64,000 nucleotides of DNA from Glaciimonas sp. (GTDB taxonomy: Bacteria; Pseudomonadota; Gammaproteobacteria; Burkholderiales; Burkholderiaceae_D): the NCBI GenBank assembly GCA_012927625.1, contig JABBOV010000022.1, positions 62,001-126,000 on the forward strand. Direction: 5' to 3'. Of the stretch, positions 29,086 through 38,805 are shown in pieces. Under the pieces are notes generated by a model, which saw nothing but the letters and a program-made list of their open reading frames with translations, was not told where the DNA came from and ran no database searches. The first letter of the stretch is position 1; the number at the start of each line of letters is the position of its first letter. A program made the translations under genes and the position numbers.

Positions 29086-30504
29086 TCAGGCTTGAAGCAG
29101 GTGGTTGCGGCGGGCGTCATGGGCTGCCAATTGGGCCAGTAGCGCCGAAGCCACCCGGGCCATGGGGCCGTCGGCACGACTGGTCAGGGCAATCGGCACC
29201 CGTGCGCCGAGCACCAAACCGGAGCCGGTGGCTCCCGCCAGATACTCCAGCTGTTTAGCCAGTATGTTGCCGGATTCCAGGTCGGGCACAACCAGGATGT
29301 CGGCATCTCCCGATACGGCTGATTTGATGTGCTTGACTTGTGCTGCGTGGGCCGAAATGGCGTTGTCAAAGGCCAGCGGGCCATCGAGTATGCCGCCCGT
29401 GATCTGGCCCCGCTCGGCCATCTTGCACAGTGCTGCAGCGTCCAGCGTGGACGGGATGTTGGGGTTGACGGTTTCCACTGCGGACAGGATCGCGACTTTG
29501 GGAATTTTTACGCCCATGATGCGAGCAAAGTCGATTGCGTTCTGGATAATATCCACCTTCTCCTGCAGGCTGGGGCGGATGTTGAGCGCGGCATCGGTGA
29601 CCAGCAGCGGCTTGCTGTATAGCGGCACGTCGAAGCGGAATACATGCGACATGCGCCGTCCAGTGCGCAGTGCCGGGCGGCCCAGTACCGCGTGAATCAG
29701 CTCGTCGGTATGCAAACTGCCTTTCATCAGCACCTCCACTTCACCATTGGCGGCCATATCGGCGGCTTTTTCGGCGGCAGCATGGCTGTGCGGCACCGAG
29801 ATAATTTCAACGCCCGTCAGGTCGATGCCAGCTTCTCCGGCAATGTTACGGATGCGTGCCTCGGGGCCGACCAGCACAGGCACTATCAAGCCGTAGCCGG
29901 CTGAATCCATAGCGCCGCTAAGCGACTCCACATCGCAGGGGTGTACTACTGCACAGCGTACTGCCGACATGCCAGTGCTTAGCGCCAGCAGTTCTGTGAA
30001 ACGGGCTTCAGGATCAAACAACTGGATGTGCGGCGCATGGGCGCGCGGCAGGCGCACTTTTTTGGTGGGAGCCAGCACCCGGGCCATGCCGTACAGCACG
30101 CGGTCGCCTTTTTGGTTGACTACCTGGCAATCCAGTTCGACATGCTTTTTAGCGTCGTCCTTACTCACCACCGTGACCGTCACGGTGAGCGTGTCACCAA
30201 TCCGAACCGGTTTGGTGAAGTGCAACGCCTGCTCCAGATAAATAGTGCCGGGGCCGGGAAACTGCGTACCCAGCAAGGCTGAAATCAACGCGCCGCCCCA
30301 CATGCCGTGGGCAATCACTTCATGGTACAAAGTATCGACGGCGTATTCGGGATTCAAATGGGCAGGGTTGGAGTCGCCCGATACTGCTGCGAAGGCCTGG
30401 ATGTCGGCCAGAGTTAAAGTACGTAGCAGGCGGGCACTCTGGCCCAGCGTGATTTCCTCGTATGTAACGTTTTCAATCAAATCCGTGTTCAAGGTCATGT
30501 TCAT
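29086..30504 (-). CDS. MaoC hydratase-phosphate acetyltransferase fusion
   Basis: The 472-residue protein has a MaoC-like (R-specific enoyl-CoA hydratase) hotdog domain in residues 1-150, including DIQAFAAVSGDSNPAHLNPE with the catalytic Asp and His. A phosphate acetyl/butyryltransferase domain follows (about 170-470). Homologs are annotated as bifunctional enoyl-CoA hydratase/phosphate acetyltransferase. The second activity converts acetyl-CoA and phosphate to acetyl phosphate, which the downstream AckA uses. The hydratase could supply (R)-3-hydroxyacyl-CoA for polyester made by the PHA synthase at 41.8 kb; this is inference. The ATG at 30504 gives MNMTLNTDLI; the frame is open from 30579. 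Confidence 0.9.
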   Translation of the reverse strand: MNMTLNTDLIENVTYEEITLGQSARLLRTLTLADIQAFAAVSGDSNPAHLNPEYAVDTLYHEVIAHGMWGGALISALLGTQFPGPGTIYLEQALHFTKPVRIGDTLTVTVTVVSKDDAKKHVELDCQVVNQKGDRVLYGMARVLAPTKKVRLPRAHAPHIQLFDPEARFTELLALSTGMSAVRCAVVHPCDVESLSGAMDSAGYGLIVPVLVGPEARIRNIAGEAGIDLTGVEIISVPHSHAAAEKAADMAANGEVEVLMKGSLHTDELIHAVLGRPALRTGRRMSHVFRFDVPLYSKPLLVTDAALNIRPSLQEKVDIIQNAIDFARIMGVKIPKVAILSAVETVNPNIPSTLDAAALCKMAERGQITGGILDGPLAFDNAISAHAAQVKHIKSAVSGDADILVVPDLESGNILAKQLEYLAGATGSGLVLGARVPIALTSRADGPMARVASALLAQLAAHDARRNHLLQA

Positions 30505-30705
30505 GGAATTTTCCAGTAGGCAATAGAGTAAGGAATAAGGAAATTGCGGGAAATCATGCTGCTGCGTGGCGGCCTGCATCGACGTAGTTCAAGTGTTGCC
30601 GTTTTATGCGCAAATTTTGGAACCCGTTTTGTGGAAGATTGGACTGATAAAGCGTTAACCAAACCTTCTATACAACGGTGCAATTGCGCTGTCAGGCGGC
30701 CGGAC

Positions 30706-32796
30706 TTAGAATTCTTCCCAATCGCTATCCGAGGCGGCTTTAGGGTGCGCAATCACGCTTCGTTTGGCTGTTCCGCTTGCCAAACGGGCCGCAATCGGCT
30801 GCTTGATGGGTAGCGCGGCAGCGGGTCGAACGCGCCCTATCGGGATAGCGGCCGACATCCCGCTGAGTTTGAAGGCGCTCACTACCTGGGCTAGTTGAGC
30901 AGCCTGCTCCTGCAGGGCTTCGGACGCTGTTGCTGCTTGTTCCACCAGTGCGGCGTTCTGTTGTGTAACGTCATCCATCTGGATAATGGCTTGATTGACT
31001 TGCTCGATACCCTGGCTTTGTTCCTGACTGGCAGAGGTGATCTCGGCCATGATGTCGGCCACTTTTTTAACGCTAGTGACAATCTCCTGCATGGTCGCGC
31101 CGGCTTGCCCCACCAGCGTGGTGCCAGCATTGACTTTTTGCGCCGAGTCGTCGATCAAGGCCTTGATTTCCTTGGCAGCGGAAGCCGAGCGTTGTGCCAG
31201 ATTGCGCACTTCGGTGGCTACCACCGCAAAACCGCGCCCCTGTTCGCCGGCGCGCGCGGCTTCGACCGCCGCATTCAAGGCCAGAATATTGGTCTGAAAA
31301 GCGATGCCGTCGATAACGCTGATGATGTCGGCGATTTTTCTGGCCGAGGCATTGATGTCATGCATGGTGTCGACTACTTGGGCTACCACCGCACCGCCTT
31401 TGACTGCCACTTCCGATGCCGATGCCGCCAACTGGTTGGCCTGGCGCGCATTGTCGGCGTTTTGCTTGACGGTGCCGGTTAGTTCTTCCATCGAGGCGGC
31501 GGTTTGTTCCAGCGTGCTGGCCTGTTCTTCGGTGCGCGCCGACAGATCGAAATTGCCGGCAGCAATCTGGCCGGAGGCGGTAGCAATCGAGTCGGTGCCG
31601 CTACGCACGTTGCCGACAATGGTGGCCAGATGGTCGCGCATGCTTCGCATCGCAAACAATAAGCTGGACTGGTCGCCCGGTTTGAGTTCGATCGTCGCCG
31701 CCAGATCGCCGGCAGAGATTTTTTCGACAATTGAAGCGGCATACGCCGGTTCGCCGCCGAGTTGACGCAGCAGACCACGAGTGATGAGGAAATTGATGTA
31801 GGCCGCCAGCAGACTAAGCAATACGATAGCGCCGCTGAGCAGATACCTGATAGTGGTCAACTGTGCGACGCGGCCTGCGAGTATGGCTTCCAATTCCATC
31901 AGCGCGACTTCATTGAGCTGGTACTGGGTGTCGATGGCAACCGTGAACTGGTTAAAATAGTCGGGGGCGGAAAACTGCAGTTGTTCCGCTTTGACTACTT
32001 CGTTTTGTGCCAGTTGGATCACCTGAGTGGCGGTGGCAAGCGCAGCTTGGCTGGGTGCGGCTAATTTTTCTTTGAGTTGCGGGCTATGCGAAACGGCCCT
32101 TTCGAGTGAATCGCTTACGCCTGAGTAATGGTCATTGGCCTTGTCGAGCAACGCGATTACTTTCATGCGATCTTCCACCGTTGCGCTCTGCGCAGCCAGC
32201 AAGCCGGCACCCGTGGCACGGGTCTGACCAAATATCTCGGCCAGCATTGGCGCTTGCACCAGCACCGCGTCGATCAGATAGTAGCTCTGCGCCTCAGGGT
32301 CAAGACTGAGCAGGAAATATTCCATCAATAGTGATTTGACCCTGAATAACTGGGCAATCATTGCGGTTTGTGCGGCGAAGCTCTCAGGTGCTGAGATCGC
32401 GCCTTGCGCTAATTTGCTCTTAAGTACGCTCCAGTCGTTGGTGGTTTGCAGCCAGGCCCTGGCGAGCGCGGGCTGGGTGATGTTTTTTTGCAATTCGGCA
32501 TCAAGCGCAGCGAAGGCCAGATCGGTTTCTGCCATCTTGCTAACGCGCTTCGGCTGGGCTGCGGTATTGCCGTTCAAAACCATCGCAGACAAGCCACGAT
32601 GCTGCTGCGCCATTTTCAGTGCCTGGAAAACTAGACGCATCGGAGCCAGGCCACGGATTTCCAGCCGGGTAGTACTGATGACTTTGCCGGATTCATTGAT
32701 ATACAGAATGAACGGCGCGACCACTAGAATCACGCCGAGTAGAGCCAAAAGGACAAATTTTTGCCATAGTCGGAGTCTGTTTAATAGCGCATTCAT
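30706..32796 (-). CDS. Methyl-accepting chemotaxis protein with NIT-type sensor
   Basis: A 696-residue chemoreceptor. A first transmembrane helix (about 15-35) is followed by a long periplasmic helical region that resembles the nitrate/nitrite-sensing NIT domain ([19 protein letters not shown] near the start), a second transmembrane segment (about 325-347), HAMP, and a signalling domain almost identical to the receptor at 26135. It ends SDWEEF, a CheR/CheB tether-like tail. The ligand is probably nitrate or nitrite if the NIT call is right. The ATG at 32796 has AAAGGAACACTAAC upstream; the frame is open from 32865. Confidence 0.93.
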   Translation of the reverse strand: MNALLNRLRLWQKFVLLALLGVILVVAPFILYINESGKVISTTRLEIRGLAPMRLVFQALKMAQQHRGLSAMVLNGNTAAQPKRVSKMAETDLAFAALDAELQKNITQPALARAWLQTTNDWSVLKSKLAQGAISAPESFAAQTAMIAQLFRVKSLLMEYFLLSLDPEAQSYYLIDAVLVQAPMLAEIFGQTRATGAGLLAAQSATVEDRMKVIALLDKANDHYSGVSDSLERAVSHSPQLKEKLAAPSQAALATATQVIQLAQNEVVKAEQLQFSAPDYFNQFTVAIDTQYQLNEVALMELEAILAGRVAQLTTIRYLLSGAIVLLSLLAAYINFLITRGLLRQLGGEPAYAASIVEKISAGDLAATIELKPGDQSSLLFAMRSMRDHLATIVGNVRSGTDSIATASGQIAAGNFDLSARTEEQASTLEQTAASMEELTGTVKQNADNARQANQLAASASEVAVKGGAVVAQVVDTMHDINASARKIADIISVIDGIAFQTNILALNAAVEAARAGEQGRGFAVVATEVRNLAQRSASAAKEIKALIDDSAQKVNAGTTLVGQAGATMQEIVTSVKKVADIMAEITSASQEQSQGIEQVNQAIIQMDDVTQQNAALVEQAATASEALQEQAAQLAQVVSAFKLSGMSAAIPIGRVRPAAALPIKQPIAARLASGTAKRSVIAHPKAASDSDWEEF
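30905..31569 (-). repeat. Direct repeat unit 2 (chemoreceptor signalling domain)
   Basis: Nearly identical to 26331-26995, the partner copy. The similarity stops sharply at both ends while the sensor domains are unrelated, which points to gene conversion or a recent domain swap. Confidence 0.85.
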
Positions 32797-33092
32797 TGTG
32801 TTAGTGTTCCTTTGAAAAGTGTGCTGATTGCGCATTTTGAACTGCATGCCTGCAAGGAAAATCATGTTGTAACGAAAACATTTCTCCCGGACTATATCCC
32901 GTAATCGAGCCCAATAAATTGCTCTATGTTAAGCACCGATGCACTGCGCGCTCATAATCGAAAAAAAATGATGCGCGGAATTGACACGCTGTCTGGCAGC
33001 GCGAGCAAATGCAGGTTTGGATAACAGTCTTTACGGACTTGATATGGGTAGCCAATAACCCGTCAGGAACCGTGCAATGCAGCTTGGCATTT

Positions 33093-33998
33093 TTAGATTG
33101 CTGCCAGCGCCGCCTGCACTGTCGGATACCGCAGCCGAAACCGCAGTTCCTGCTTCAAGCGCCGGTTGCACAAGCGGCGCGATTCCGCCATGAAAGACAG
33201 CAGCATCGGCGACACTTGATCTTGCAGTTCAATGCGCGGCAGGCGCGGCGGGCGCGGCAAATCAAAGGCATCGGCGACCGCATCGAAATACGCACCCATC
33301 TGCATTTCGCTATCGTCGACCGCGTGATAAATGCGGCACGGCTGGGCTCTGCATAATGCCGCAACGATGATGCGCGCCAGATCGTCGGCGTGGATGTGAT
33401 TGGTATGCACATCATCTTGTTGCGTGAGCGCCGGCATGCCCTTGCGCAGCCGTTCCAATGGCAGACGCTCGGCGGCGTAAATGCCTGGTACGCGCAGAAT
33501 GCTCATGTGACTATTGCTGCGCCGGGCCCAGTCGCGCAGCACTTGTTCGGCGTCCACCCGTCGCCGAGCGCGCGGGTTTTGCGGGTTGACGCTGCGGGTC
33601 TCGTCGAACTGCGCGCCACCGCAATCGCCGTATACGCCACTGGTGCTGATATAAACCAGCCTTGCCTGCTCGGGTAAAATAGCGCTCAGATTGCGACTGC
33701 GCCGGTCTTGCATTCCATTCGATTGCGGCGGCGCCAGATGCACGATGGTGTGCGCCAAGCCAGCCAACCGACGCAAGCTGTGCGGCTGATCCAGATCGGC
33801 CACAATCGGCACCGCGCCAGCAGCGCGCAATTCTGCGCAACGCTCGGCCCGGCTGGTAACGGCAAAGACGCGAAAACTGTTGCGCACCAGCGGTAGCAAA
33901 CGCATGCCGACATCGCCGCAACCGACGATCAGCAAACGCGGCCGGCCCAGTTTGTGCGCGCTGGTCCGGGCTATTTTATTGACTGTATTTTTCATCAT
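33093..33998 (-). CDS. NAD(P)-binding epimerase-like protein (YeeZ type)
   Basis: A 301-residue protein with an N-terminal Rossmann fold (LLIVGCGDVGMRLLP near residue 20) and the extended-SDR-like segment LVYISTSGVYGDCGG. The YxxxK catalytic pair is not evident, as in the YeeZ-like group. The reaction is unknown; such proteins are usually annotated as NAD-dependent epimerase/dehydratase. The ATG at 33998 (or 33995) lies only nine bases from the start of the divergent ferredoxin-reductase gene, so any promoter must lie inside the neighbouring coding sequence. Confidence 0.75.
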   Translation of the reverse strand: MMKNTVNKIARTSAHKLGRPRLLIVGCGDVGMRLLPLVRNSFRVFAVTSRAERCAELRAAGAVPIVADLDQPHSLRRLAGLAHTIVHLAPPQSNGMQDRRSRNLSAILPEQARLVYISTSGVYGDCGGAQFDETRSVNPQNPRARRRVDAEQVLRDWARRSNSHMSILRVPGIYAAERLPLERLRKGMPALTQQDDVHTNHIHADDLARIIVAALCRAQPCRIYHAVDDSEMQMGAYFDAVADAFDLPRPPRLPRIELQDQVSPMLLSFMAESRRLCNRRLKQELRFRLRYPTVQAALAAI

Positions 33999-34007
33999 CG
34001 GGATTGT

Positions 34008-35036
34008 ATGACTTTTCAAGTGACGGTTCAGCCGGGCGGCCAGCAATTTAGCTGCGACGAAAACGATACGGTATTGACCGCAGCGATGCAGGCCGGTATC
34101 ACCCTGCCTTATGGCTGCAAAAATGGCGCCTGCGGTTCCTGCAAAGGAAAGATATTATCCGGCACCGCCAAACACGGCACGCACCAGCAAAAGGCGCTTT
34201 CAACGGAAGAAGAAGCGAATGGCCTGGCGTTGTTCTGCTGCGCCACCCCGCTGTCGGACCTCGTGATCGAAGCGCACGAAGTGCTAAGCGTGGGTGAATT
34301 TCCGGTCAGAAAGATGCCGGCGCGCATTGCCGCGCTAGAAAAAATGTCCGCCGATGTGATGCTGATCTCGCTGCAACTTCCAGCCAACGAACGGCTGCAG
34401 TATCTGGCCGGCCAATACATTGAACTCATGCTGCGCGATGGCAAACGGCGTAGTTACAGCATGGCCAACGCGCCGCATGCCGACGAAAAAATTACACTGC
34501 ACGTTCGGCACATGCCGGGAGGCTTGTTCACCGACCAGTTATTCGGCAATCTCAAGGAACGCGATATCCTGCGCTTTGAAGGTCCGCTCGGCACTTTTTT
34601 CCTGCGCGAAGATTCCGACAAGCCGATCATCCTGCTGGCCTCCGGCACCGGCTTTGCGCCGATCAAAGCAATCATTGAACACGCCGCGTTCATCGAATCG
34701 AAGCGCCCGATGGCGCTGTACTGGGGCGGCCGCCGGCCGCAGGATTTGTACATGCACACGCTGTGCGAAGAATGGACGCGTACTCTGCCCGATTTCAAAT
34801 ACGTGCCGGTGGTGTCGGAAGCGCGAGCGGAAGACGGCTGGCAGGGCCGCAGTGGTTTGGTGCATCGCGCCGTGATCGAGGATATTCCCGACTTGTCGAG
34901 CTATCAGGTATATGCCTGCGGCGCGCCGATCATGGTGGATTCAGCCAAACGGGATTTCATCGCGCAGTGCAAGTTGCCGAAAGAAGAATTTCATGCGGAT
35001 TCATTCACCTCGGAAGCGGATTTGCACACCGCATAA
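34008..35036 (+). CDS. 2Fe-2S ferredoxin-NAD(P)H reductase (CDP-6-deoxy-glucoseen reductase-like)
   Basis: A 342-residue electron-transfer protein. The N-terminal plant-type ferredoxin domain has [10 protein letters not shown] (Cys37, Cys42, Cys45) and a later Cys at 77/78 as cluster ligands. The C-terminal reductase has the FAD motif [10 protein letters not shown] and the NAD(P) motif [10 protein letters not shown]. Close relatives are annotated as CDP-6-deoxy-delta-3,4-glucoseen reductase, but in most Burkholderiales the partner is unknown. It could serve an oxygenase or dehydrase; none is adjacent. The ATG at 34008 gives [11 protein letters not shown]; the frame is open from 33954. Confidence 0.85.
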   Translation: MTFQVTVQPGGQQFSCDENDTVLTAAMQAGITLPYGCKNGACGSCKGKILSGTAKHGTHQQKALSTEEEANGLALFCCATPLSDLVIEAHEVLSVGEFPVRKMPARIAALEKMSADVMLISLQLPANERLQYLAGQYIELMLRDGKRRSYSMANAPHADEKITLHVRHMPGGLFTDQLFGNLKERDILRFEGPLGTFFLREDSDKPIILLASGTGFAPIKAIIEHAAFIESKRPMALYWGGRRPQDLYMHTLCEEWTRTLPDFKYVPVVSEARAEDGWQGRSGLVHRAVIEDIPDLSSYQVYACGAPIMVDSAKRDFIAQCKLPKEEFHADSFTSEADLHTA

Positions 35037-35053
35037 ACAATTTTCGATTCGCC

Positions 35054-35139
35054 AGTAGCGTAGGCCTCCGTGCCTGCGCCGGGCCGCAGGCACGGAGGTC
35101 TGCGACGGAACAGACGCAGGCACGGAGGCCTACGCTACT
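35054..35139. repeat. Long inverted repeat (25-base perfect arms)
   Basis: The 25 bases at 35054-35078, starting AGTAGCGTAGGCCTCCG, are the exact reverse complement of 35115-35139. A third partial copy (GCAGGCACGGAGGTCTGCG) lies at 35086-35104. It fills the gap before the aminotransferase gene. Confidence 0.85.
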
Positions 35140-35167
35140 AATGCAATCCCACACGCTCGGAGCACCC

Positions 35168-36355
35168 ATGGAATTCAGCCAGTACGATGTCAACGCCTTG
35201 ATGTTTATCACCAATCGCCCGCCGCTCGTCTTCACCGAAGGCAGCGGCATGTGGCTAACAGACCATAGCGGCAAACGCTATCTGGATTATCTGCAGGGTT
35301 GGGCGGTCAACTGCCTCGGCCACTCGCCGCAATGCATCCAGGATGCGCTGGCGGCGCAGGCCAAAAAACTGATCAATCCATCGCCGGCGTTTTATAACGC
35401 ACCGTCGATCAAGTTAGCTTCGCTGCTAACCGCCAACTCGTGTTTCGACCGCGTATTCTTTGCCAACAGCGGTGCCGAAGCCAATGAAGGCGCAATCAAA
35501 CTGGCGCGCAAATGGGGCAAAAAATACAAGGATGGCGCGTTCGAGATCATCAGCTTCAACCACAGTTTCCACGGCCGCACACTAGCCACCATGTCGGCCT
35601 CCGGCAAACCCGGCTGGGATACGCTGTACGCACCGCAAGTGTCGGGCTTTCCGAAGGCTGAACTGAACGATATCGCATCGGTCGAAAAACTGATTAATGC
35701 CAACACCGTGGCTGTGATGCTGGAGCCGGTGCAAGGCGAGGCCGGCGTGATCCCGGCCAGCCGTGGCTTCATGCAGGCGTTGCGCGCGCTGACCAGCCGC
35801 CACAATATCCTGCTGATCGTCGATGAAGTGCAAACCGGCATGGGGCGCTGCGGCACGCTGTTCGCCCATCAATTGTCGGACATTACGCCCGACCTGATGA
35901 CGTTGGGCAAAGGTATCGGCGGCGGCGTGCCGCTGGCGGCCATGCTCTGCACCGAAGCAGTCGCCTGTTTCGAGCCCGGCGACCAGGGCGGCACTTACAA
36001 CGGCAACCCGCTCATGACCGCCGTGGGCGTAGCGGTGATGGAAGAATTGCTGCAACCCGGCTTTCTGCCGGCGGTGCAGGAAAAAGGTGCGTATCTGCGT
36101 ACGGAGTTGCTGCAGCTATGCCAACAGCACGACTTGCAAGGTGAGCGCGGCGAAGGTTTATTGCGGGCGCTGGAACTCGGCCGCCCGATCGGCACGCAAT
36201 TAGTGGAAGCGGCGCGCGGCCTGCAACCGTTCGGCTTGCTCTTGAACTCGCCGCGCCCGGAATTGTTGCGTTTCATGCCGGCACTCAACGTCACTAGCGC
36301 CGAAATCCAGCAAATGACATCGATGCTGTCGGGCTTGTTGCACCAATTAAAATAA
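35168..36355 (+). CDS. Class III aminotransferase (acetylornithine aminotransferase-like)
   Basis: A PLP-dependent enzyme of 395 residues. [31 protein letters not shown] and [14 protein letters not shown] with the PLP Lys248 place it in the ArgD/ornithine aminotransferase group. It may transaminate acetylornithine or succinyldiaminopimelate, or act in arginine breakdown; a second ArgD is common in Burkholderiales. The frame is open far upstream, through the inverted repeat and the reductase gene; the ATG at 35168 has CTCGGAGCACCC before it and gives [13 protein letters not shown], the family-like start. Confidence 0.88.
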   Translation: MEFSQYDVNALMFITNRPPLVFTEGSGMWLTDHSGKRYLDYLQGWAVNCLGHSPQCIQDALAAQAKKLINPSPAFYNAPSIKLASLLTANSCFDRVFFANSGAEANEGAIKLARKWGKKYKDGAFEIISFNHSFHGRTLATMSASGKPGWDTLYAPQVSGFPKAELNDIASVEKLINANTVAVMLEPVQGEAGVIPASRGFMQALRALTSRHNILLIVDEVQTGMGRCGTLFAHQLSDITPDLMTLGKGIGGGVPLAAMLCTEAVACFEPGDQGGTYNGNPLMTAVGVAVMEELLQPGFLPAVQEKGAYLRTELLQLCQQHDLQGERGEGLLRALELGRPIGTQLVEAARGLQPFGLLLNSPRPELLRFMPALNVTSAEIQQMTSMLSGLLHQLK

Positions 36356-36762
36356 TTTGCGTGAAAATCCTGGAGGCACCTGCTTCCAGGACTATACTGG
36401 ATAGTTGTATTTTTTTAAACGCATGGAAATAATGCGTAAAATGCCACATTTATGATGATACTCTTCATACTATCAATATCACTTGGGTAACAGTCAGCCT
36501 CCTTTATTCCTTCATTAAATATCAAAATAGCACTTGATACTCTGGCGGCGCATCCCAATTGTGTAAATTATATGCACAGTATTGAAAAGCACAACTTGCT
36601 CAGCAAACACTTCTCACGCCTGCCAGTAATTGTCTGCGGATAAACATTATTTCGACACAACGCAACAATAGTAGAACAGGGCTAAAATCAAAACGGCGAT
36701 ATATTATTAAGAGCCAAAATTAATAGCCAAGAACTGGTAGGCCCCACTCAAAGGACATGAAA
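36356..36762. other. Gap before prkA; regulatory leader likely
   Basis: No gene is seen in this 407-base AT-richer stretch. It contains a short hairpin at 36370-36390 (CCTGGA/TCCAGG), the dispersed element copy D, and the prkA ribosome site. No clear sigma-54 or other consensus promoter was identified by eye. Confidence 0.5.
36407..36463 (+). repeat. Dispersed intergenic element, copy D
   Basis: GTATTTTTTTAAAC on the left, GCATGGAAATAATGCG as a central hairpin, and GATGATACTC on the right. It shares blocks and spacing with the other copies and lies upstream of prkA. Confidence 0.5.
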
Positions 36763-38685
36763 ATGAAAATCTTTGACAACTACGCAGCGCGGTACGAACG
36801 AACCATGGAAGAAGAGTATTCCCTCAAGGAGTACCTGGATTTATGCAAGCGCGATCCTATGGCGTATTCCAGTGCCGCCGAGCGTATGCTAGCTGCGATC
36901 GGCGAACCGGAATTGGTCGACACCCGCAATGATCCCCATCTGTCGCGCATCTTCGCCAACAAGGTCATTAAAATCTATCCCGCCTTCAAAGAGTTTTATG
37001 GGATGGAAGATGCGATTGAGCAAGTGGTATCGTATTTCCGCCATGCAGCGCAAGGTCTGGAAGAGCGCAAACAAGTTCTGTACTTGCTGGGGCCGGTCGG
37101 CGGCGGCAAATCGTCAATTGCCGAAAAACTCAAGCACTTGATGGAAAAAGTGCCTTTCTACTGCATCAAGGGCTCTCCCATCAATGAGTCGCCGCTGGGC
37201 TTGTTCAACCCGGAAGAAGACGGTGCGATTCTGGAAGAGGATTATGGCATTCCGCGCCGCCAGCTAAACGCCATCCCCAGCCCCTGGGCGGTCAAGCGCA
37301 TGAGCGAATTCAACGGCAACATCAATCAATTCAGGGTCGTCAAACGGTACCCGTCCATCCTCAGACAGGTAGCGATTTCGAAGACTGAACCCGGCGATGA
37401 AAACAACCAGGATATTTCATCGCTAGTGGGCAAAGTGGATATCCGCAAGCTCGAAGACTTTTCCCAGGACGACACCGATGCTTACAGCTACTCGGGCGGC
37501 TTGTGTCTGTCGAACCAGGGCTTGATGGAATTCGTCGAAATGTTCAAGGCCCCGATCAAGGTGCTGCATCCATTGCTGACCGCGACCCAGGAAGGCAACT
37601 ACAAGGGCACTGAAGGTTTTGGTGCGATACCGTTCGACGGCATCATCCTGGCCCACTCCAACGAGTCGGAATGGAAAGCCTTTAAAAACAACAAGAATAA
37701 CGAAGCATTCCTGGACCGGATTTACATCGTCAAGGTGCCGTACTGCCTGCGGGTGATGGAAGAAACCAGGATTTACGAAAAACTGTTGCGCAATTCCTCG
37801 CTAGCGCAAGCGCCGTGTGCTCCCGGCACGCTGAGGATGATGGCGCAATTTGCGGTATTGACGCGTCTGAAGGAGCCGGAAAATTCCAGCATTTTCAGCA
37901 AGATGCAAGTCTATGACGGTGAAAACCTGAAAGACATTGATCCAAAAGCCAAGTCGTATCATGAATACCGCGACTACGCCGGAGTGGATGAAGGCATGAG
38001 CGGACTGTCGACCCGCTTCGCTTTCAAGATTTTGTCCAAGGTATTTAACTTCGACAACACCGAAGTGGCGGCCAATCCGGTTCACTTGATGTATGTGCTG
38101 GAACAGCAGGTCGAACGCGAACAGTTCCCGCCCGAAACCGAGCAGAAATACCTTGCCTATATCAAGGAATATCTGACCCAGCGCTATGCCGAATTTATCG
38201 GCAAGGAAATTCAGACCGCGTATCTGGAAAGTTACTCCGAGTATGGTCAGAATATTTTCGACCGCTACGTGATTTTTGCGGATTTCTGGATTCAGGATCA
38301 GGAGTACCGCGACCCGGATACCGGCGAAAGCTTTGACCGCAATGCGCTTAGCCTGGAACTGGAAAAAATAGAAAGACCTGCCGGCATTTCGAATCCAAAA
38401 GATTTCCGTAATGAAATTGTTAATTTCGTGTTGCGGGCCCGGGCCCAGAATGCCGGCAAGAACCCGGCCTGGACCAGCTACGAAAAACTCAAAATGGTGA
38501 TCGAGAAAAAAATGTTTTCGAATACCGAAGAGTTGCTGCCGGTGATTTCGTTTAATGCCAAGGCTAGCGCCGATGATGTCAACAAGCATGCAGAGTTCGT
38601 CGCCCGCATGGTCGAAAAAGGGTATACGGCCAAACAGGTGCGACTGCTGTGCGAGTGGTATTTGCGCGTCAGAAAATCGTCGTGA
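36763..38685 (+). CDS. prkA: PrkA-type serine protein kinase
   Basis: An AAA-type protein kinase/ATPase (YeaG) of 640 residues, linked in E. coli to nitrogen starvation and stationary-phase stress. It starts MKIFDNYAARYERTMEEEY and has a Walker A GPVGGGKSS (110-118); MEDAIEQVVSYFRHAAQGLE before it is strongly conserved. The first ATG at 36757 sits against AAAGGAC, too close for a ribosome site, so the ATG two codons later (36763) is preferred, which also matches the family's start. It begins the conserved prkA-yeaH-spoVR operon. Confidence 0.95.
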   Translation: MKIFDNYAARYERTMEEEYSLKEYLDLCKRDPMAYSSAAERMLAAIGEPELVDTRNDPHLSRIFANKVIKIYPAFKEFYGMEDAIEQVVSYFRHAAQGLEERKQVLYLLGPVGGGKSSIAEKLKHLMEKVPFYCIKGSPINESPLGLFNPEEDGAILEEDYGIPRRQLNAIPSPWAVKRMSEFNGNINQFRVVKRYPSILRQVAISKTEPGDENNQDISSLVGKVDIRKLEDFSQDDTDAYSYSGGLCLSNQGLMEFVEMFKAPIKVLHPLLTATQEGNYKGTEGFGAIPFDGIILAHSNESEWKAFKNNKNNEAFLDRIYIVKVPYCLRVMEETRIYEKLLRNSSLAQAPCAPGTLRMMAQFAVLTRLKEPENSSIFSKMQVYDGENLKDIDPKAKSYHEYRDYAGVDEGMSGLSTRFAFKILSKVFNFDNTEVAANPVHLMYVLEQQVEREQFPPETEQKYLAYIKEYLTQRYAEFIGKEIQTAYLESYSEYGQNIFDRYVIFADFWIQDQEYRDPDTGESFDRNALSLELEKIERPAGISNPKDFRNEIVNFVLRARAQNAGKNPAWTSYEKLKMVIEKKMFSNTEELLPVISFNAKASADDVNKHAEFVARMVEKGYTAKQVRLLCEWYLRVRKSS

Positions 38686-38706
38686 GCGTGAGCGGATGGT
38701 TCGCAG

Positions 38707-38727
38707 GGGCAGGTTCCAAACCTGCCC
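38707..38727. repeat. Short palindrome between prkA and yeaH
   Basis: GGGCAGGTT and AACCTGCCC form a perfect 9-base inverted repeat; a related GGGCGGGTTTGGAACCGCC follows at 38749. It could slow transcription or stabilise the prkA mRNA end. Confidence 0.55.
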
Positions 38728-38805
38728 TCCCATTGCCAAAATGCCAGGGCGGGTTTGGAACCGCCTCTATCAGGAAGTTGCTGACGTTAAATATAGGAGA
38801 CGATT

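Noticed and set aside
35054-35139. CRISPR array
   Set aside because: Only an inverted repeat with one partial extra copy; no regular spacers and no cas genes in the window.
37801-38739. 312-codon minus-strand frame opposite prkA
   Set aside because: Antisense shadow; no family features.
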